Below the pieces are notes generated by a model. The model did no database searches. It worked only from the letters and a program-made list of their open reading frames with translations, and had not been told where the DNA came from. Source: Manduca sexta (Eukaryota > Arthropoda > Insecta > Lepidoptera > Sphingidae). Taken from it: a stretch of DNA of 64,000 nucleotides. Location: positions 12,156,920 through 12,220,919 of the forward strand of contig NC_051129.1 in the NCBI RefSeq assembly GCF_014839805.1, read 5' to 3'. This document shows positions 39,428 through 52,680 of this stretch, piece by piece; positions within the stretch are counted from its first letter, which is position 1; each line of letters starts with the position of its first letter. The position numbers and the translations under genes are program-made.

Positions 39428-39479
39428 TAAATATTTTGAAAATCGAATAAATTATGCAAAATATTTTGAAAATCGAATA
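39428..39479. repeat. Tandem duplication, 30-bp period, two units
   Basis: AAATATTTTGAAAATCGAAT occurs twice, 30 bp apart. Confidence 0.8.
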
Positions 39480-39858
39480 CATTTAGCCGTTTCGTATGAA
39501 TAAATAAAGAAACTTGCATACGAGCCAGAGGATTCGAGCGTCTGCAGTGGGGTCACTCAGTCTTCTAATTACGTATTCAACTATACAAAATGACCTATAA
39601 CACGACGATTATTGTGAGTCTTTACTACTGTTACACAAGTGGATACCACTTACGGAGGTATACTTCGGTATGTCGATGTACAGCCGCTGGATGTGCGGTG
39701 TAACTGCATTGAGAGTCTTTAGAAGAACGATATTTTGAAGTGCATGATAACTTTGTTGGGAGTGGAACGATCAGCTGAGACTGATATCCCCAGATTGAAA
39801 ACCCAATACATATATTTCCAACTTTTCGAAGTTATTCATGAATTGTTAATTAATTATT

Positions 39859-39980
39859 GTTCACTTTAATGGTGACGGAAAACATTATAAGAAAACTTTT
39901 TCAAAAACAAAAATTAATGGTCCATTAAGTTTGCTAACTCACACTAGGCCAGTGTGGTGTGTATCTGCGTAGGCTTTCTC
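39859..39980 (+). mobile_element. SINE family S, decayed internal fragment
   Basis: TTCACTTTAATGGTGACGGAAAACAT and CACTAGGCCAGTGTGGTG correspond to the middle of family S. Both ends are lost and the identity is visibly lower than for the other copies, which suggests an old insertion. Confidence 0.5.
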
Positions 39981-40924
39981 AATATCTTTTGTGTAATTAG
40001 ATAAACTAATAGATTTTCAGACCTATTCTATATTGTTGCATCATTCTAAAATCGACGGGACAGAACTTATATTCTTATGTATTAATTAAAGTAAATCGGA
40101 GTTAGTATTGCCTTTTTAAGCCATATCTAGCGATCCTACATACGTGTTTGCGGAGATGTGCCTGTGCTCATGTCTCCGGGTCAAGGATCGGCCGCTCACA
40201 CACGACTATATTAACTATTAAACATAACTACGCCATAACTCCGCTTCCAACGCAACATCAAAATCCATATTGTTTTATATTGAGAACGGACAGGTGCGAG
40301 TTTTTGCATCGCGCGTTTTGATAGCCAGTGACATCTCTCCATTATAATTAGTGTGCTATGATCTTTTATTGTTTATTTTGTCAAAATTAAAGTGTTTTTA
40401 TTTGTGACCTAAGATCTACAATTGAATGTTTTTCATATATCGTAGCTATTTTCGATATTTATTTTGCTGTGTACTGTAAATTGTAGTGTTGGTTATTCAG
40501 TTAATTAAGTATTTTTATGGAAATATGAACAAAATAACAAACTAGATATACTTTACTGTTCCATCTTGTAAATTACTTTCTATATCCACATTGTTTTACA
40601 GATTGTAAATATGAACACTGTACCGGTCAATAACAAGCAATTATACGAGATAAAAAACAACGAATTACAGATCTTCGTTAGCGTCATTTATCTTTTAAAT
40701 TCGGGTCAAATTTTGTATAATTTATTTGCGTGACCTTATGAAGACATAAAGAACCGCAATTATTTGTTTTCATTATAAATCGCAAAATGGTTTGATTTTT
40801 AATGTTTTGTATTGTTCTAACTCTAATAAGTAGTAGTTTGTATTCTTCTGCTTCTATACTATGTCTTATAAGCTTAAAAAAGGTTAATTTTATGGATAGT
40901 TTAAGTTTTTTATTTTTCTGAATC

Positions 40925-40952
40925 ACGCCTATGTCTCGAATAGGGTAGGCAC
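40925..40952 (-). repeat. Family B / LINE K tail fragment
   Basis: CACGCCTATGTCTCGAATAG followed by GGTAGGCACA is the reverse complement of the shared tail. No body sequence is attached. Confidence 0.4.
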
Positions 40953-42699
40953 AAAGTGGTCAGCTCAGGTGGAGTGATGTCATTAAAAATAAGCGTTCCG
41001 TTAGATCTGACAGAATTAACCATTCACTGATGAATCATATCAAGATATTAATACGTTAAATGTTATTATGACTCGCTAATTATAGTTATTTAAACTTTAT
41101 GATCCAACTGTAACGTTTTCTTATTTTCCTTAATACGAGGAAATGAAAAGGGACGTTCGCCGACGACATGCTTAGAACTAAACTTAGAAGTTTTTAGAAC
41201 TAAGAATTTTTATTAAGTTAATGGTTTCGAAATATTATTATTAAAGATAGAAATTAATTATTACAACTTTATTCCGCCATATTAGAAGTATAATTATTTG
41301 TTTATACCTATTCCAGGTAAACAAATTATGTTCTATATGGCCATACTTAGCGGGAGCCGATGCTTTTAACTCACTTTACCTTTTTTACTTCTTTTGTAAC
41401 TATTTGCGACACATTTTCTCGTTTCCACTTCGTTAAGTTAGGAGTGAGTGCCTAAGATTACACACCGCTTTCAAATTAATATATTGGATCATTTAGTAAG
41501 GCATTTTATACGGGTAGATAGATAAAAAAGGGTAAAAGTTATAACTACCCTCCTTTGACCGGGGAGTTTTCAAATAAAAGAAACATAATTCGAGTGCATG
41601 AATATTTTATTTTGTACGCTTCCGTGGAATGTATATTACATACATTTGTTTAATTAAAAATCTCTACTTATATTTACAAACGATAAAACATCACATCGCA
41701 AAATATCCACATGAGTATAAAATCGTGACTAATTTGATATTGAGTAATTGTAGGCCATAGGAAACAATCTGGGCTTATTATGTTATACATTCACTGGACA
41801 ACATTGTCGCGCAACATGATCAGCAACATTGACGTGATCACAAATTGATGCACGAACAACACGCGTAACCGTAGTCTAGTGAATACGGAGCTTAAGAAAA
41901 AATTTCAATATATAAATTAGCTATGGTTTTTCGAAAAATTTTGGCCGCAGATTAATCTTCTATTCCTTAGAGGTATAGATATATTATTGAGCAATATAGG
42001 AATGTTTGACGGTATGAGTATATACGATATGGTTGTGTACCATTTTTGTATTAATTTCACCAAAGAAATAGCACCAAAGGAGATCCTCATTTTTATCTAC
42101 ATTAAATATACAAAATCTGATTTTAAATTTAACAACAATGTTATACAGGTGTTATTTCTTGAGCGAATATAATAATTAGACTACAGCAAAGTCGGCAAAG
42201 TAATTTGCGTTTTAAATTTCAAAGTCGTTAACGTCTTGTCCGCTTTGATTTTAATTACAGTCGTTTCTCTATTCGGCTTTGACGTAGTCGACATTTATTT
42301 CTGAATTATTGTGCAGTCTTTCAGTTACTTTACGAATATAATGTGATTGAAATGAAAAATGGACAAAGGGGTGTGATGAGTGTAAAAAATATACTATAAT
42401 GTGATAAAATGTTTTAAAAATACTGGCACAGTTTCTAAATTTTGTTTTTCTTTCTATTTTGAAGGCAAGATGATATGCATTTTTTATATAACTTGAAATT
42501 ATTCGGTGCCTTAAAACTAATGAGACGTATTCCAATCATTAAATCATTATTGTAGAACCGAGAATAGATCCAGTAAATAATAGATGCGTAGTACGATATA
42601 AAGTAGCACACAATGTTACAATGCACCCGAACTTCACGTTTTATCCGCATAACAACACTTCAAATTCTACTAAATTGAATAAATTATATTGGAAATATA

Positions 42700-43079
42700 C
42701 AAAAATAATAATAAAAATATATATTTTTATTTATTTATTTAACTGATTTTCAGCAAACGGAATGTCACAACACCCGGCATCTACTCAAACAAAAATTGCT
42801 AACTAAACCTAACCTAACTTAATCTATACACGGAAAAAATTAAAAAAAAGAATAATTTATTATTTACAAATTCGTTTTTGTACAAAACCATCAACCGGGC
42901 ACAATACCAATTAAAATTTTCAATCTTAAACTACTTATTACATAATATTTTTTGGATATAATCTTTCATGACGTCACACGAGCTTGATTGTCTTTGCCTA
43001 CTTAATTTAAATCACAATCCCACGTTACTGGCCACGTTACACGTACACTGATATACTGTCTGGTCAACTGACGCTGGTG
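42700..43079 (-). other. Probable 3' UTR of the knirps-family gene
   Basis: This is the AT-rich stretch directly after the TGA. On the minus strand AATAAA hexamers are visible (plus-strand TTTATT at 42856-42861, 42726-42731 and 42730-42735), so cleavage could occur about 220-380 nt after the stop. No open frame continues. The true 3' end may lie further left, where many more AT-rich hexamers occur. The call rests only on position and hexamers. Confidence 0.4.
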
Positions 43080-44114
43080 TCACACCTTGGTCGTGAGGTC
43101 CAGTGGGTGGAGTTTGATCCTCTTGATCTGCGAGTAGGACACGTCCTCCTCCTCGCTGGCGGAGGCGCCTGCGCTCGCCGATTCCGCGTCCTCATTATCC
43201 GGGATTATCACTTCGCTGTCATCGGACCTCCGCCGCGCTGAGCTCGACCTGCCATCCGACTTCACTGACAGATCCATGGGATTCTCCTGCAGGGGAGATT
43301 CTGACGTCCTCCGCTCAGCTGGCGGCGTAGGAACGAATTCTGCCTCGGGTATTACCTCCTCCTGAGTGATAGGCTGCGTAGCCCTCTGTTGTTGTTTTAA
43401 GATTTCGTCCAAGAAGAATCGCTTTGATGAATCAGCGTTGTGGTCGTCAATTCTCACATCATTATTATTTTCGGCAGCATGTCGCAGCGCCGGGTGGTCT
43501 AGCAAATGTCTAGAGTATATAGGATGGAGACTAGGGGGGAATAGCAAGTGATGGCTTCCAGGGAACGGACTAAACGGCGGGGGCGGTAAGAACGGGGAGT
43601 GTGGAAAGTGAGGCAAAGAAGCTATATTAGCTAAGGGCAGTGGGAACAGGGCGTCTCGTGGCGGCGTCAGCGGTCTATCCGGCGGCCGAGAGAGTCTGGT
43701 CTTCTCATCTAATTTAGGAGACGACCCGCTTCGGTGCGAGTCAGGGGATCCTGAACACGGCGGCTTGTACTCATCTAAGCCCAGCAGGGCTAGTTCTTCT
43801 TTCGTTCTCGGTCTCGCGAGACCAGGGAACAAATGTGGAGGGAAAGGCGGTGCTAAGTGATGTGGAGAGGAAGGTACTCGTGGCGGAGACTGGGACTGGA
43901 CGGCTTGCTGTTGCTCCTGGAGCAGGCAGTGGATCTTGAACCAATTGGAGCGGCGGCCGTATCGGGAGCCGGACTTGGACATGCCCACCATGAGGCACTT
44001 GCGCAGTCGACACGCTTTGCAGGCAGTCCGGTTCTTCTTGTTGATGACGCATTCGCCGTTGTTCTTGCATTCCGTGATGGAGTTCAGGTTGTTGTAGGAC
44101 CGGCCGAAGAATGA
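43080..44114 (-). CDS. kni: Knirps-family nuclear receptor, last coding exon
   Basis: This exon encodes residues 27-370 and ends in TGA. The acceptor is TTACAG directly before TCA (Ser27), in phase 0. Finger 2 has C42, C48, C58 and C61 with D-box CKNNGEC, followed by RLRKC and the knirps-type extension [20 protein letters not shown] with the start of a Gln-rich stretch (about residues 71-100). There is no ligand-binding domain, as expected for NR0A receptors. Residues about 170-227 are rich in Pro, Phe and His, and RFFLDEIL lies near 258-265. PMDLSVK at 305-311 matches the CtBP co-repressor motif described for Drosophila Knirps. An acidic, Ser-rich part (about 324-350) is followed by KRIKLH and a second similar motif, PLDLTTK (363-369), at the very end. 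The likely role is a short-range repressor in embryonic patterning and later tracheal, wing-vein or neural fates, inferred from fly relatives. At 370 residues it is shorter than I recall for fly Knirps. Confidence 0.96.
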   Translation of the reverse strand, partial: SFFGRSYNNLNSITECKNNGECVINKKNRTACKACRLRKCLMVGMSKSGSRYGRRSNWFKIHCLLQEQQQAVQSQSPPRVPSSPHHLAPPFPPHLFPGLARPRTKEELALLGLDEYKPPCSGSPDSHRSGSSPKLDEKTRLSRPPDRPLTPPRDALFPLPLANIASLPHFPHSPFLPPPPFSPFPGSHHLLFPPSLHPIYSRHLLDHPALRHAAENNNDVRIDDHNADSSKRFFLDEILKQQQRATQPITQEEVIPEAEFVPTPPAERRTSESPLQENPMDLSVKSDGRSSSARRRSDDSEVIIPDNEDAESASAGASASEEEDVSYSQIKRIKLHPLDLTTKV

Positions 44115-46308
44115 CTGTAAAGAAAGAGAAAATTACATTAATCTTTGTACGTAGGTATTAAAGTTATTTTGGCACGATAGTAAACGAAGTATATCTTTTT
44201 ACAAAAATAAAACTCGTTCGTTGGCTTTTAATTTTTATATTTTTCGATTCCGAAATTGTTAACAATAGCTGTATTTTATATTAATACAATGGGACTAATA
44301 AAACTAATAAACTAAAGGTAACCGTATAATGATAACAACATTTTTAAATAGACCAATATCAAGAACACTATAACGTAGTACTTCAAGCTATGCTAGCTCT
44401 AATTAAACATAAATAGTATTCACTTAAATACTTAAATCCATTATATAAACCACTCTATTCCCTGCTTGTAACCATATTAATTATGATAATTGCATTTGTT
44501 TATATTAAACACAAGAATACAATTATCGTTGTGTAATTTGCGACCAGTGTTTAACAGTAGGGCGTCTGCGACCGGTTGGGTCGCGAGTTCAGTCCAGGTT
44601 TTACAGTAAGGTGTCTGTAAGGGTAATTGTTATTAGTAATTTATAGGCTGTATGGACTTGCTCTTACGGGTAATTTTTCCGTGCAGTTATGCGATTAATG
44701 GGTGTTAATATTTATTATTATAATTTGATATTTTAAAAAATATGAGAATCACTAGATGTAAGGGTCATTTCACACATCTTACGTATCGGGAAGTATGACT
44801 ACGAAATTCAACTCTACTACAATTGCATTTTGGTACAATTTTGTATCTTTTATCAAAGAAGCTAATCGAGCAATTCATTTATTTGGTAGTGTGAGCCAGC
44901 AGTATTTGTTATTACCACATCAGAGGATTTGACTGAGTTATTAACCTTTGACGAATTAGGCTCTTTATCCTCTGATTTTCAATTTATCGCCCCAAATGGC
45001 CCAACAATGGTTACGAGACAATTGTAAAGAGTCGTTTACACGGGCCGCTGGCGCCCGCTCGACCGCGTGAAGCCGATAGTGAAACGGCGTGACTTTTCAC
45101 AGCGTCACATCCGCGCGGTCGCGGCTTCGGTTCCGGTCTGCTACACACGATTTTGGTTTCATTGGACCTTGATTTTTTCGCGTTGCGTAATGCATTGTCT
45201 TAAATTTTTTTGGCTAATCGTGTCTAGATTGTAATGATGGATTTGTTTGGGCTTTGTATGCAAAGCAAGGTCATAGATTATTCCGAAGTCGAAAGAAAAA
45301 CATAAGAGATTTGCATGCTTGACAGTCTTAAAGATTTCGGATGTATGCGAAATATAGCTATCTTCGTTGGGTTCGCACGTTATATAGTCCAAAGGTGGGA
45401 CACTATAATGAGCTGATAATATTAGTATTTATGTTGTAAAACACAGAGCTTTCCAAAAATCAAATAAACGCCAATCTAACCTTGTAAACTTAACACGCCA
45501 AAACGTCCTTTACTCGTCCTAATTTAAGGTCACATTTCGCGTGTGCCTTTAGTACCCTACTTAATTCCTATCACGCGTGCCTATCGCCTAAAAATGTCAT
45601 TGTTACAGTGTTGAATTCTTCATCTATGACGTGATGTTCGTTGGTGATTCTGCGCGTGCGCATGTCACAAGCTGGCGCAACGTCGGACACGCGTACGGGC
45701 TTGTTTAAATTAAGTCAACGTATAATGGTGATAAGTGTTGGGTTATAAAGTGACTTTGTGTTCGCAGTTGATACCATGCGTATGAAGTTTTTTGTTAAAT
45801 TTTCGTTATAGAACTGGCAGTCAGATGTAGTCAAAATGTAACATATATTTATAAAATAATATTTGATTGATGTAAGACTCCAACTACAAATACCCTTCAT
45901 AAGGTAAAAGGTCCTAGGTAATACAACATCTAAATACATAGTGCAGTTAAAATTTATAGTCGGCCATCGAGAGAAATTTGCATCGCTTTTATAACATCCT
46001 TAAGTTACATGATTTTCTTGTTCTATTAACATTCTAAGGAAATAAGACATACGTTACACGTTAATTGAATTTTAAAGCAAATGTTTTGATGCCCCATTAA
46101 TAAATGCAACCTGTTAATGTTACAAAATCAAGGGAATTCATCCTTAAATGAATCGGGTATCCATTAAAGATAAGCGCAATTAATATATGCAATTATTTTG
46201 TACTAGCTCATGTTAGCAACTTCTCTGCCTGTATATATATTTATTAATTGGTAACAAACAATTCGAATGTATAATATTTATTGACATACATAAACTTGAT
46301 TATTAATG

Positions 46309-46475
46309 ATTTCTTATGTTTACGCGAATGTTAGACATCGAAATGTAAATATTCTTCGGATTTTTTCGTTTTTTTATGTTTTAATTTTCTCTCGACGTTT
46401 CGAAGACTTTGCAGACTTCATAGTCATGTAGTGGACTGAGGTGTTGGTCATTGGAAAAGGTAAAGTTACAATAGC
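46309..46475. repeat. Family F, copy 2 (in receptor intron)
   Basis: TGATTTCTTATGTTTACGCG, TTCGGATTTTTTCGTTTTTT and GACGTTTCGAAGACTTTGCA are followed by TTCATAGTCATGTAGTGGAC. It extends further right than copy 1 and shares that extension with 33785-33870. Confidence 0.6.
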
Positions 46476-48619
46476 GTCCTATATTTCACAATGACACATT
46501 TTTTAAAGTTTAGTTGTTGACGGTCCGTCCTACTAGAGTACTACTATCTTAGTTATATACCGACTGATTGCCAAAAGCCAGGAACCAATCAGGGGCATTA
46601 GAAAAACCCACTTAAAGTTAAAGACCACTCCGTCTATGGCCAGTATAGCACTACCAAGGAGTCCATAATCATTTTATTAATATGGAAGATGATATTATAA
46701 TTAATGGTGCAGATAAACGGCGGCGACCGCTGCTCTATCCAAGGTAATTGCGTCGCTTCTTCGCATAAGTACTGTAGTGTAGACAAGTGATATTGTTAAT
46801 TCCTTTAACTTAGGCTGTAGTTAATTGATCGGATTTTCCAAGGTTGAAAATTAAACGTTTGAAAAGTGCTAAGTGACCTATTGGATATTATGTTGCTCAT
46901 GTGTCTGTTTCTGTTGTGTGTTTTCACTCGATAAAGAATGTTGAAGCCAGTCTATCACTGGGAGCTTTAATAACTAACTACATGTATTGTGGTAATTTGG
47001 ATTTTCGACCAAACTTTTTCGTGTTTAGAGTCGCGGCACCTATCATCAGGCGTTTGACTCACGCGTCCCATCATTCAGCGGACATAACTGTAATGCAAGG
47101 CATTCTGCCACAATCAGCGTCCAATCCCAACACATTCGAGTCAAATGGTGCAGGTATTTACTCGCCGATTGTATTGAACGTGTGGCAAGAGGTGTTGCGA
47201 CCACGCGACCTCTCACCTCATACCTCTCACACCATTTCTCATTGTCACGTGACATCTCAAAGTGTTTTTATCGCCTCATTAGCCGGTGGCACTTGAGGAT
47301 TGAATTTTCGGTCCCACAATACAAACGAAAATTTGTTTTCGACCGTTCGGCAGTCTCTTAGTAGGTCATGATTGGACTACACTACATGGAAGTATTTTCT
47401 CAAAGTTGTGTAATCTCCAAATATTGTAGTTTTGAATCAAACAAAGACTTTTCTTTGTTAGCTTGTTTATTTTATTACAGAGGTACGACTACTTGTTAAA
47501 CAGCTAAAGATGTTTTGAGACGGTTTTATATGAGTATAGCTCTACATTTTGCAGTCTTTTTCTTGTATATCGATTTTAAGCGCAGCAGAAATTCTATAAA
47601 ACTTTATTTTTATATCAAAACCTATAATCCACCATAAAATATCCTTATAAACAAACTAGCGGTCGTAAAAGCGAAGGATGCGCCTGCGCCGGTGCCGGTG
47701 AGAGGTTGCTATTAAAAAATACATAAATCAGCTGCGGAGGACGTACGTGACGCTTACTATAGCCTTGTGCGGATAGATGGCGTTGCTTGTCGTATTTATT
47801 TACTAAAATAAAGATTTTGTTAGATATTGTGAAATATTAGCGAAAAATCTGATACATTATATTGGTTTTATTAGAAAATAGTATCTTGAGCTGCACATTT
47901 GACAACAAAACACTATTTTTTATCCAGACCTGCTAAGTCTCTTGTACGTAAAAGATTGTTTGGTACCAACTATTTGTTTATTACTCCTAAGCTATATAAA
48001 CTGCTTTGAAGTTTACCACTGTAGTCAATAGCCAGGGTAAATATTTTAAATAAATCAGAATAATAAACTCAAAGCGCTCTCTTTCAGTATGTAATTTAAA
48101 GTTCTGACCGGTGTTACTATTTATGGTTAGGTTTGACGATAAGAGGTTAAAAAAGTTTAAAAGACGCGACGGCTTCATAGAATCTTCAATGATTCATGAA
48201 TAAACTCTCCTATGGTCTATGATTAACGAAAACGCACGTACATTATACCTACTTTATTTTACTATAGTTTTACCTAAGAGTATACGACTCGTAGTTAGAT
48301 TTACGAGCCTAGGCCATTATGAGTGTACACTGTTGTTACTAGATGGCACTGCTTTGTGTTTAATGGATAAATAAACCACGATTTTATTACCATATATTAT
48401 CGCTGTCTTACGTCCGCGGTTGTGCTCGCTGAAACGTCTTTAATTTTACTCCACGTTATGTTTTACAATTTATCATGTTATGGTCCTTTAATTCAGGTAT
48501 TAATGAATTATTTAAATCGAACAGTACGTAAATTATGTTTTAATTACAAACACTGATAATTAAATAGTCATGGGTTCATAGTAGATCATGGTAGGATATA
48601 TTTTGTATCCGCCCGGATA

Positions 48620-48833
48620 GCGACCACCACAAGGTGTTAAAACACGCCATAGTGGCCTACGTAAGTGTGTCGCGTTCCGGGATCAGCCTGTGTATATCCA
48701 GTTCCAACAGGCCGGCATAATTGTGTCTACTGTCAAGGGGTAATCATCTCATCAGTCGACATTCTATTTACCATGTACTATCTACTTACCATCAGGTGCC
48801 GTGGAGTTACTCTGCCGTATCAGTATCAAAAAA
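48620..48833 (+). repeat. Dispersed family C, copy 3 (in receptor intron)
   Basis: CACGCCATAGTGGCCTACGT, TGTGTATATCCAGTTCCAAC and GGCCGGCATAATTGTGTCTA align well with copy 1, ending in TATCAAAAAA. It lies in the receptor intron, antisense to the gene. Confidence 0.75.
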
Positions 48834-50199
48834 GATAAACAAAATGTTTGCACTTGCAGACTTATTGTACTAGTACATTCGAATTAGTGTACCAGTTTGA
48901 ACGTTCCTAATGAGTAATATATAACGAATGTACATAACGTATGTCCGTTTGTAAAATATTGTGATTTACCTTGTAATTACAATCAACATTACGAACTTAC
49001 AAATTACAGATACTCCGTAATAAATTACAAACACAATTACATTATGAATTGTTGCATATATTTCTGTATTATTTTTATGACTCAACTATTATTAATAGAC
49101 AATAAACAGCGCAAGGATTTAATGTTTCAGTAAATATGTTCTATTACAAATATAGTGTATTATTTGATTTAACATTGTTTTCATAATGGCGAAGTGGGTC
49201 ATGTGATGGTATAATTGAACATTGGTTCGATTGTTTCAAACCTATATATGGTAAAGTTGTAGGAAGTATTGATACAAGAAATTATGGTGTCGCGCAAACT
49301 TGCTGCAGAGAAACACTTTACTACTATGAAACGGAGCTGCTTCAATAACTTTAAAATATGTATCTGTCACTATTTTTCAGGACCTGAGCACTAAAGTATA
49401 CCTTCATGTTCTGTGAAGTAATTTTTCAGTCCCAATACAAAAACTAATTAAACTCTAATTCTTTATACATAAGAGTCAATCGAAGAGTTGGCGTAATTAT
49501 TATCGTTATTATAATCAAAATAATGTATCATCAAGACATTTTGCTACACCAAGATACATCTTTGGGTCCTCTTTTTTGTCCAAGATTAAAAAAAATAACC
49601 CAATGCCCTTCATAAATAGTTAACGTAGAATTTACTCGTTTGCACACATCTCCTCCGACGTTTACAGTGTAAACACATTCAGTTTTATCTTTATTAGAAG
49701 GACCTGCAACATTGTACCGAACGTAAACTAGGTCCAGGCGTTCGCTGTCCCACAATTAAGACTCTATAAAACTCCGTATAAAATGTTATGGTGAACATAT
49801 TTATGGTGATTTGCCTTGGTTTCCACCTACCGCAGTTTTTGTTTGGATTCTTTATGGCTTTGTTGTTTGGTTGATTTAAATCTTGTTAGGATGATTCTAA
49901 GACTGTTTTGCGTTGCGGAAATTACGATATTGAATTTTTATATCCATAGATATATAGATCTAAGGTGTTTATTCTGAGACTAGATGTTAATCTCTATTTT
50001 TTTAAACCTGAATCATAATAGTGGTTGTGCTGGTTGTATTTATGAGGCAACAGTAAAAGTAAATATATGTAATTATAATTTTATCATCATATCTTGTTTA
50101 ACTGACACGTGGTAATGATCTATTCCTAGCAATGTTAAGTTGTATATAAAATGCCCTGGACCAAGGAATCGTTTGGTTACAGCCAGGTGCCACTGTTTA

Positions 50200-52680
50200 A
50201 TTCCGTGATCGCCCACCATTTTATTCCGTCAACGCTATCTCATAACTGTTGATTGTAAACACGTAAACGGGAGGGAAAGTGAGGGGCGTGGCCGTGCTTT
50301 CCCTCTTCTCTTTCAGAAAAACAGAAGGATGATAAACAATTTTCATTAAATACGTTCTGAATTTCTCCTCATGAATAAATCATTCAATATTTTGACAAGA
50401 GCGTTTAACAATCGATTCTCACGAATCACACGCCGTAACGATATTAATGCTATTTTTATATCGATAAGTGTGACAAATCGAGTTTATCTCGCGTGTGGAC
50501 TTTCCCAATCGAACCGACGGACGATCACGCACGCGAAACGGGCGTGAGAACTGGCCAGATAATGCGATCTTTAATTTTTGACCTCTCTCCTAGGTAGTTC
50601 AACAAACTTGTATTTACCGCTCTGTTGCAACTAAACGAGAACGATTTATGCGTAAGGTTTATTTTTAGAACGGCATAAGTTCGTTTCGGAAAGGCGAGCG
50701 CGTGTCGTCCCAAGTTTGCGTTCGGAAGCACTGACCTGGACGCGGCGAGTCGATGTTTTGATTAACTCTGACATTCGAACAATCGATTATTCATTTAATG
50801 TGAATCGATGCGGACTGCGATAACAAATCGATTGCCGTGTGGTATTTGAAATTGGAACTTCATTTTTAATTTTCCGTGCTGTATGGGAAGATGATGTCAT
50901 TTCGTTATTCATTACGGTCAGATTTATTTGCAAATCATGATATAATAAGTTGTGGTAAAAACTAAACGTTAATGATGATTAGTGCTACTCGGTTACCTCA
51001 AGGAATAGGTCTGGCGAAGCGTTCAGAGAAATTGAACAATTAAATGGTACCTAATTGACAGTAGATATAAAGTTTAACCTCTCTTGCACCTGCACGCGAA
51101 TGCTTATTAGCGAAGCAAGCGTCGATAATGGCAATAAAGTATACAGCGTTAACTCAGTAATGATTAAGGAATGGCATTTTTGTAAGACTAGGTTGTGAAA
51201 TTGTGATTCGTCACTAAGATTTGAGAGACGAGGCGTCTGATGTTTCTTCGCACTTACACTAATATGCAGCTGTTAACCTTCTACGATTCTTATTACTCAC
51301 TACAATAAGATTACACAGTTGTTAACCACAATTCGCATCCTATTACTGACCTAACACCGAATTTCGGACAACATTGACTTGCTGATCCTTGAACCCGACA
51401 CAAATCTTATAAATTATGCAATAAACTAATAGTACAACATGTCGGTCGGACGCCACCGCCGCCGCCGTGACACGAATAAAAATCATTTCTATGCTCCAAT
51501 AAGTACGAGTGTTTGCCAACAGTTGCGTCCGATGACAATTTCAACAACGTCCTTTGTAAACAATGACATTAATCGATCGATTGTCGACTTATAATTAAAG
51601 AATTAAAATTCAAAATCGAAAGAATCGATAGTGCGGAATCGGTTTGTTATTGAGACGGGACTAATCGATTGCGACCCGTGAATTATATTGCAAACGATAC
51701 GCGAGTGAACGCAGCGCCGTTGCGACAAATTGTTTTGTTTTTGATCTAATTTTTTAATTGTTACTTGGCGCAAGGCCGTTTAGAGAAAAGAGTTAGCTCT
51801 CGTGGGCTGTTGGTAAATGTCGTAGGTGTTGAAAATAAAACAAGGATATGAATACCTTTGTTGTGACCACATGAACTATAAATGTCGTGCATCAGGTTTG
51901 TGTGTCATTAGCTAGATGAGTCTAAATATGGGAATAACAAACTTTACTAATCAGTTTATGATAATATTAAATGAATTAATTAGTGCTCATCGCATATTCA
52001 TAATTCAGAGCGAGCATTAGCATATGTCCGCGCGGACATTTTGTCTCAACTCTACCGCCGCTCATTCATACAAATTGTGCAAATTCGTTCATTAATTTGA
52101 CGAATGGAACGTATACATCGAATGCTCGCTATTAATAGAGTAATTTTGAATTTAATTAGCTTGGAATGAATAAACGGAGCCGCGACCCGTCCTTGCTAAT
52201 TGCAAAACGATCAGTCCGCTAAACGGCGACACTTGCCTCGCCAATTACGTTTAAAATAAAATTCCAATTAATTCAAGTAACCATTAATGGTCTCTTTTGT
52301 ATTTCTTAAAGAGCGGGTTGACAAATTACGAACGCGGGCGGTTCCTTTCATGCGAGTTTCCGCAGGCGGCCGTACAATGGCGGCGCGGCGCCACCGTTGC
52401 CAATTGTCCCTCACAATGCCCGATTACACATACAGATAATTCCGGTAAACCTTTAAAAGCAAATTAGTAGCGATGATTTATTACCCGCCACTTACGAAAC
52501 AAAACGTCTCGGTGATGTTTTTAAGTTTCTTCGCGTGCGTTACCGCAATTTAAATGTGCTCCAAATTTGAAAATAATTTGTGTGGAGACGATCGGTCGTG
52601 CGAACGCTCGCTTATCTCGCTGCGATTGTGTAAATTAGAACTTTAGAACAAATCGATCGGAATCAAAAAATGTATGCAGT
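50200..52680. promoter_or_regulatory. Candidate intronic enhancer region (ATCGAT and TAAT clusters)
   Basis: This block has no repeat I recognise and is less AT-monotonous than its surroundings. By eye I count ten ATCGAT words: 50411, 50460 (a full TATCGATA), 50782, 50804, 50827, 51572, 51576, 51624, 51664 and 52652. ATCGAT is the core bound by Onecut/Cut-type factors, and TATCGATA is the DREF element. Around 51950-52300 there are many homeodomain-type TAAT or ATTA words. A GGGGCGTGG (KLF/Sp-type) word lies near 50283 and a TGTAAACA forkhead word near 50254. A cis-regulatory role is inferred from motif density and from the position inside a patterning gene. Confidence 0.4.

Larger units (their letters stand above)
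37392..42699. other. Non-coding, downstream of the receptor gene
   Basis: Apart from small repeat fragments (37640, 39428, 39859, 40925) this is AT-rich unique sequence. 40140-40270 is a moderately GC-rich unassigned patch. No gene seen. Confidence 0.55.

Noticed and set aside
43366..44114. Plus-strand and alternate minus-strand frames over the receptor exon
   Set aside because: They are shadow frames of the GC-rich coding exon; only the frame in phase with the zinc fingers is meaningful.
44560..44620. Possible SINE head with a B-box-like GAGTTCAGTCC
   Set aside because: No convincing A box, and no second copy in the window to support a family.
46901..47296. Open frame of 131 residues on the plus strand
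   Set aside because: It lacks any recognisable motif, its first codon is GTG rather than ATG, and it lies in the receptor intron on the opposite strand. It is most likely chance.
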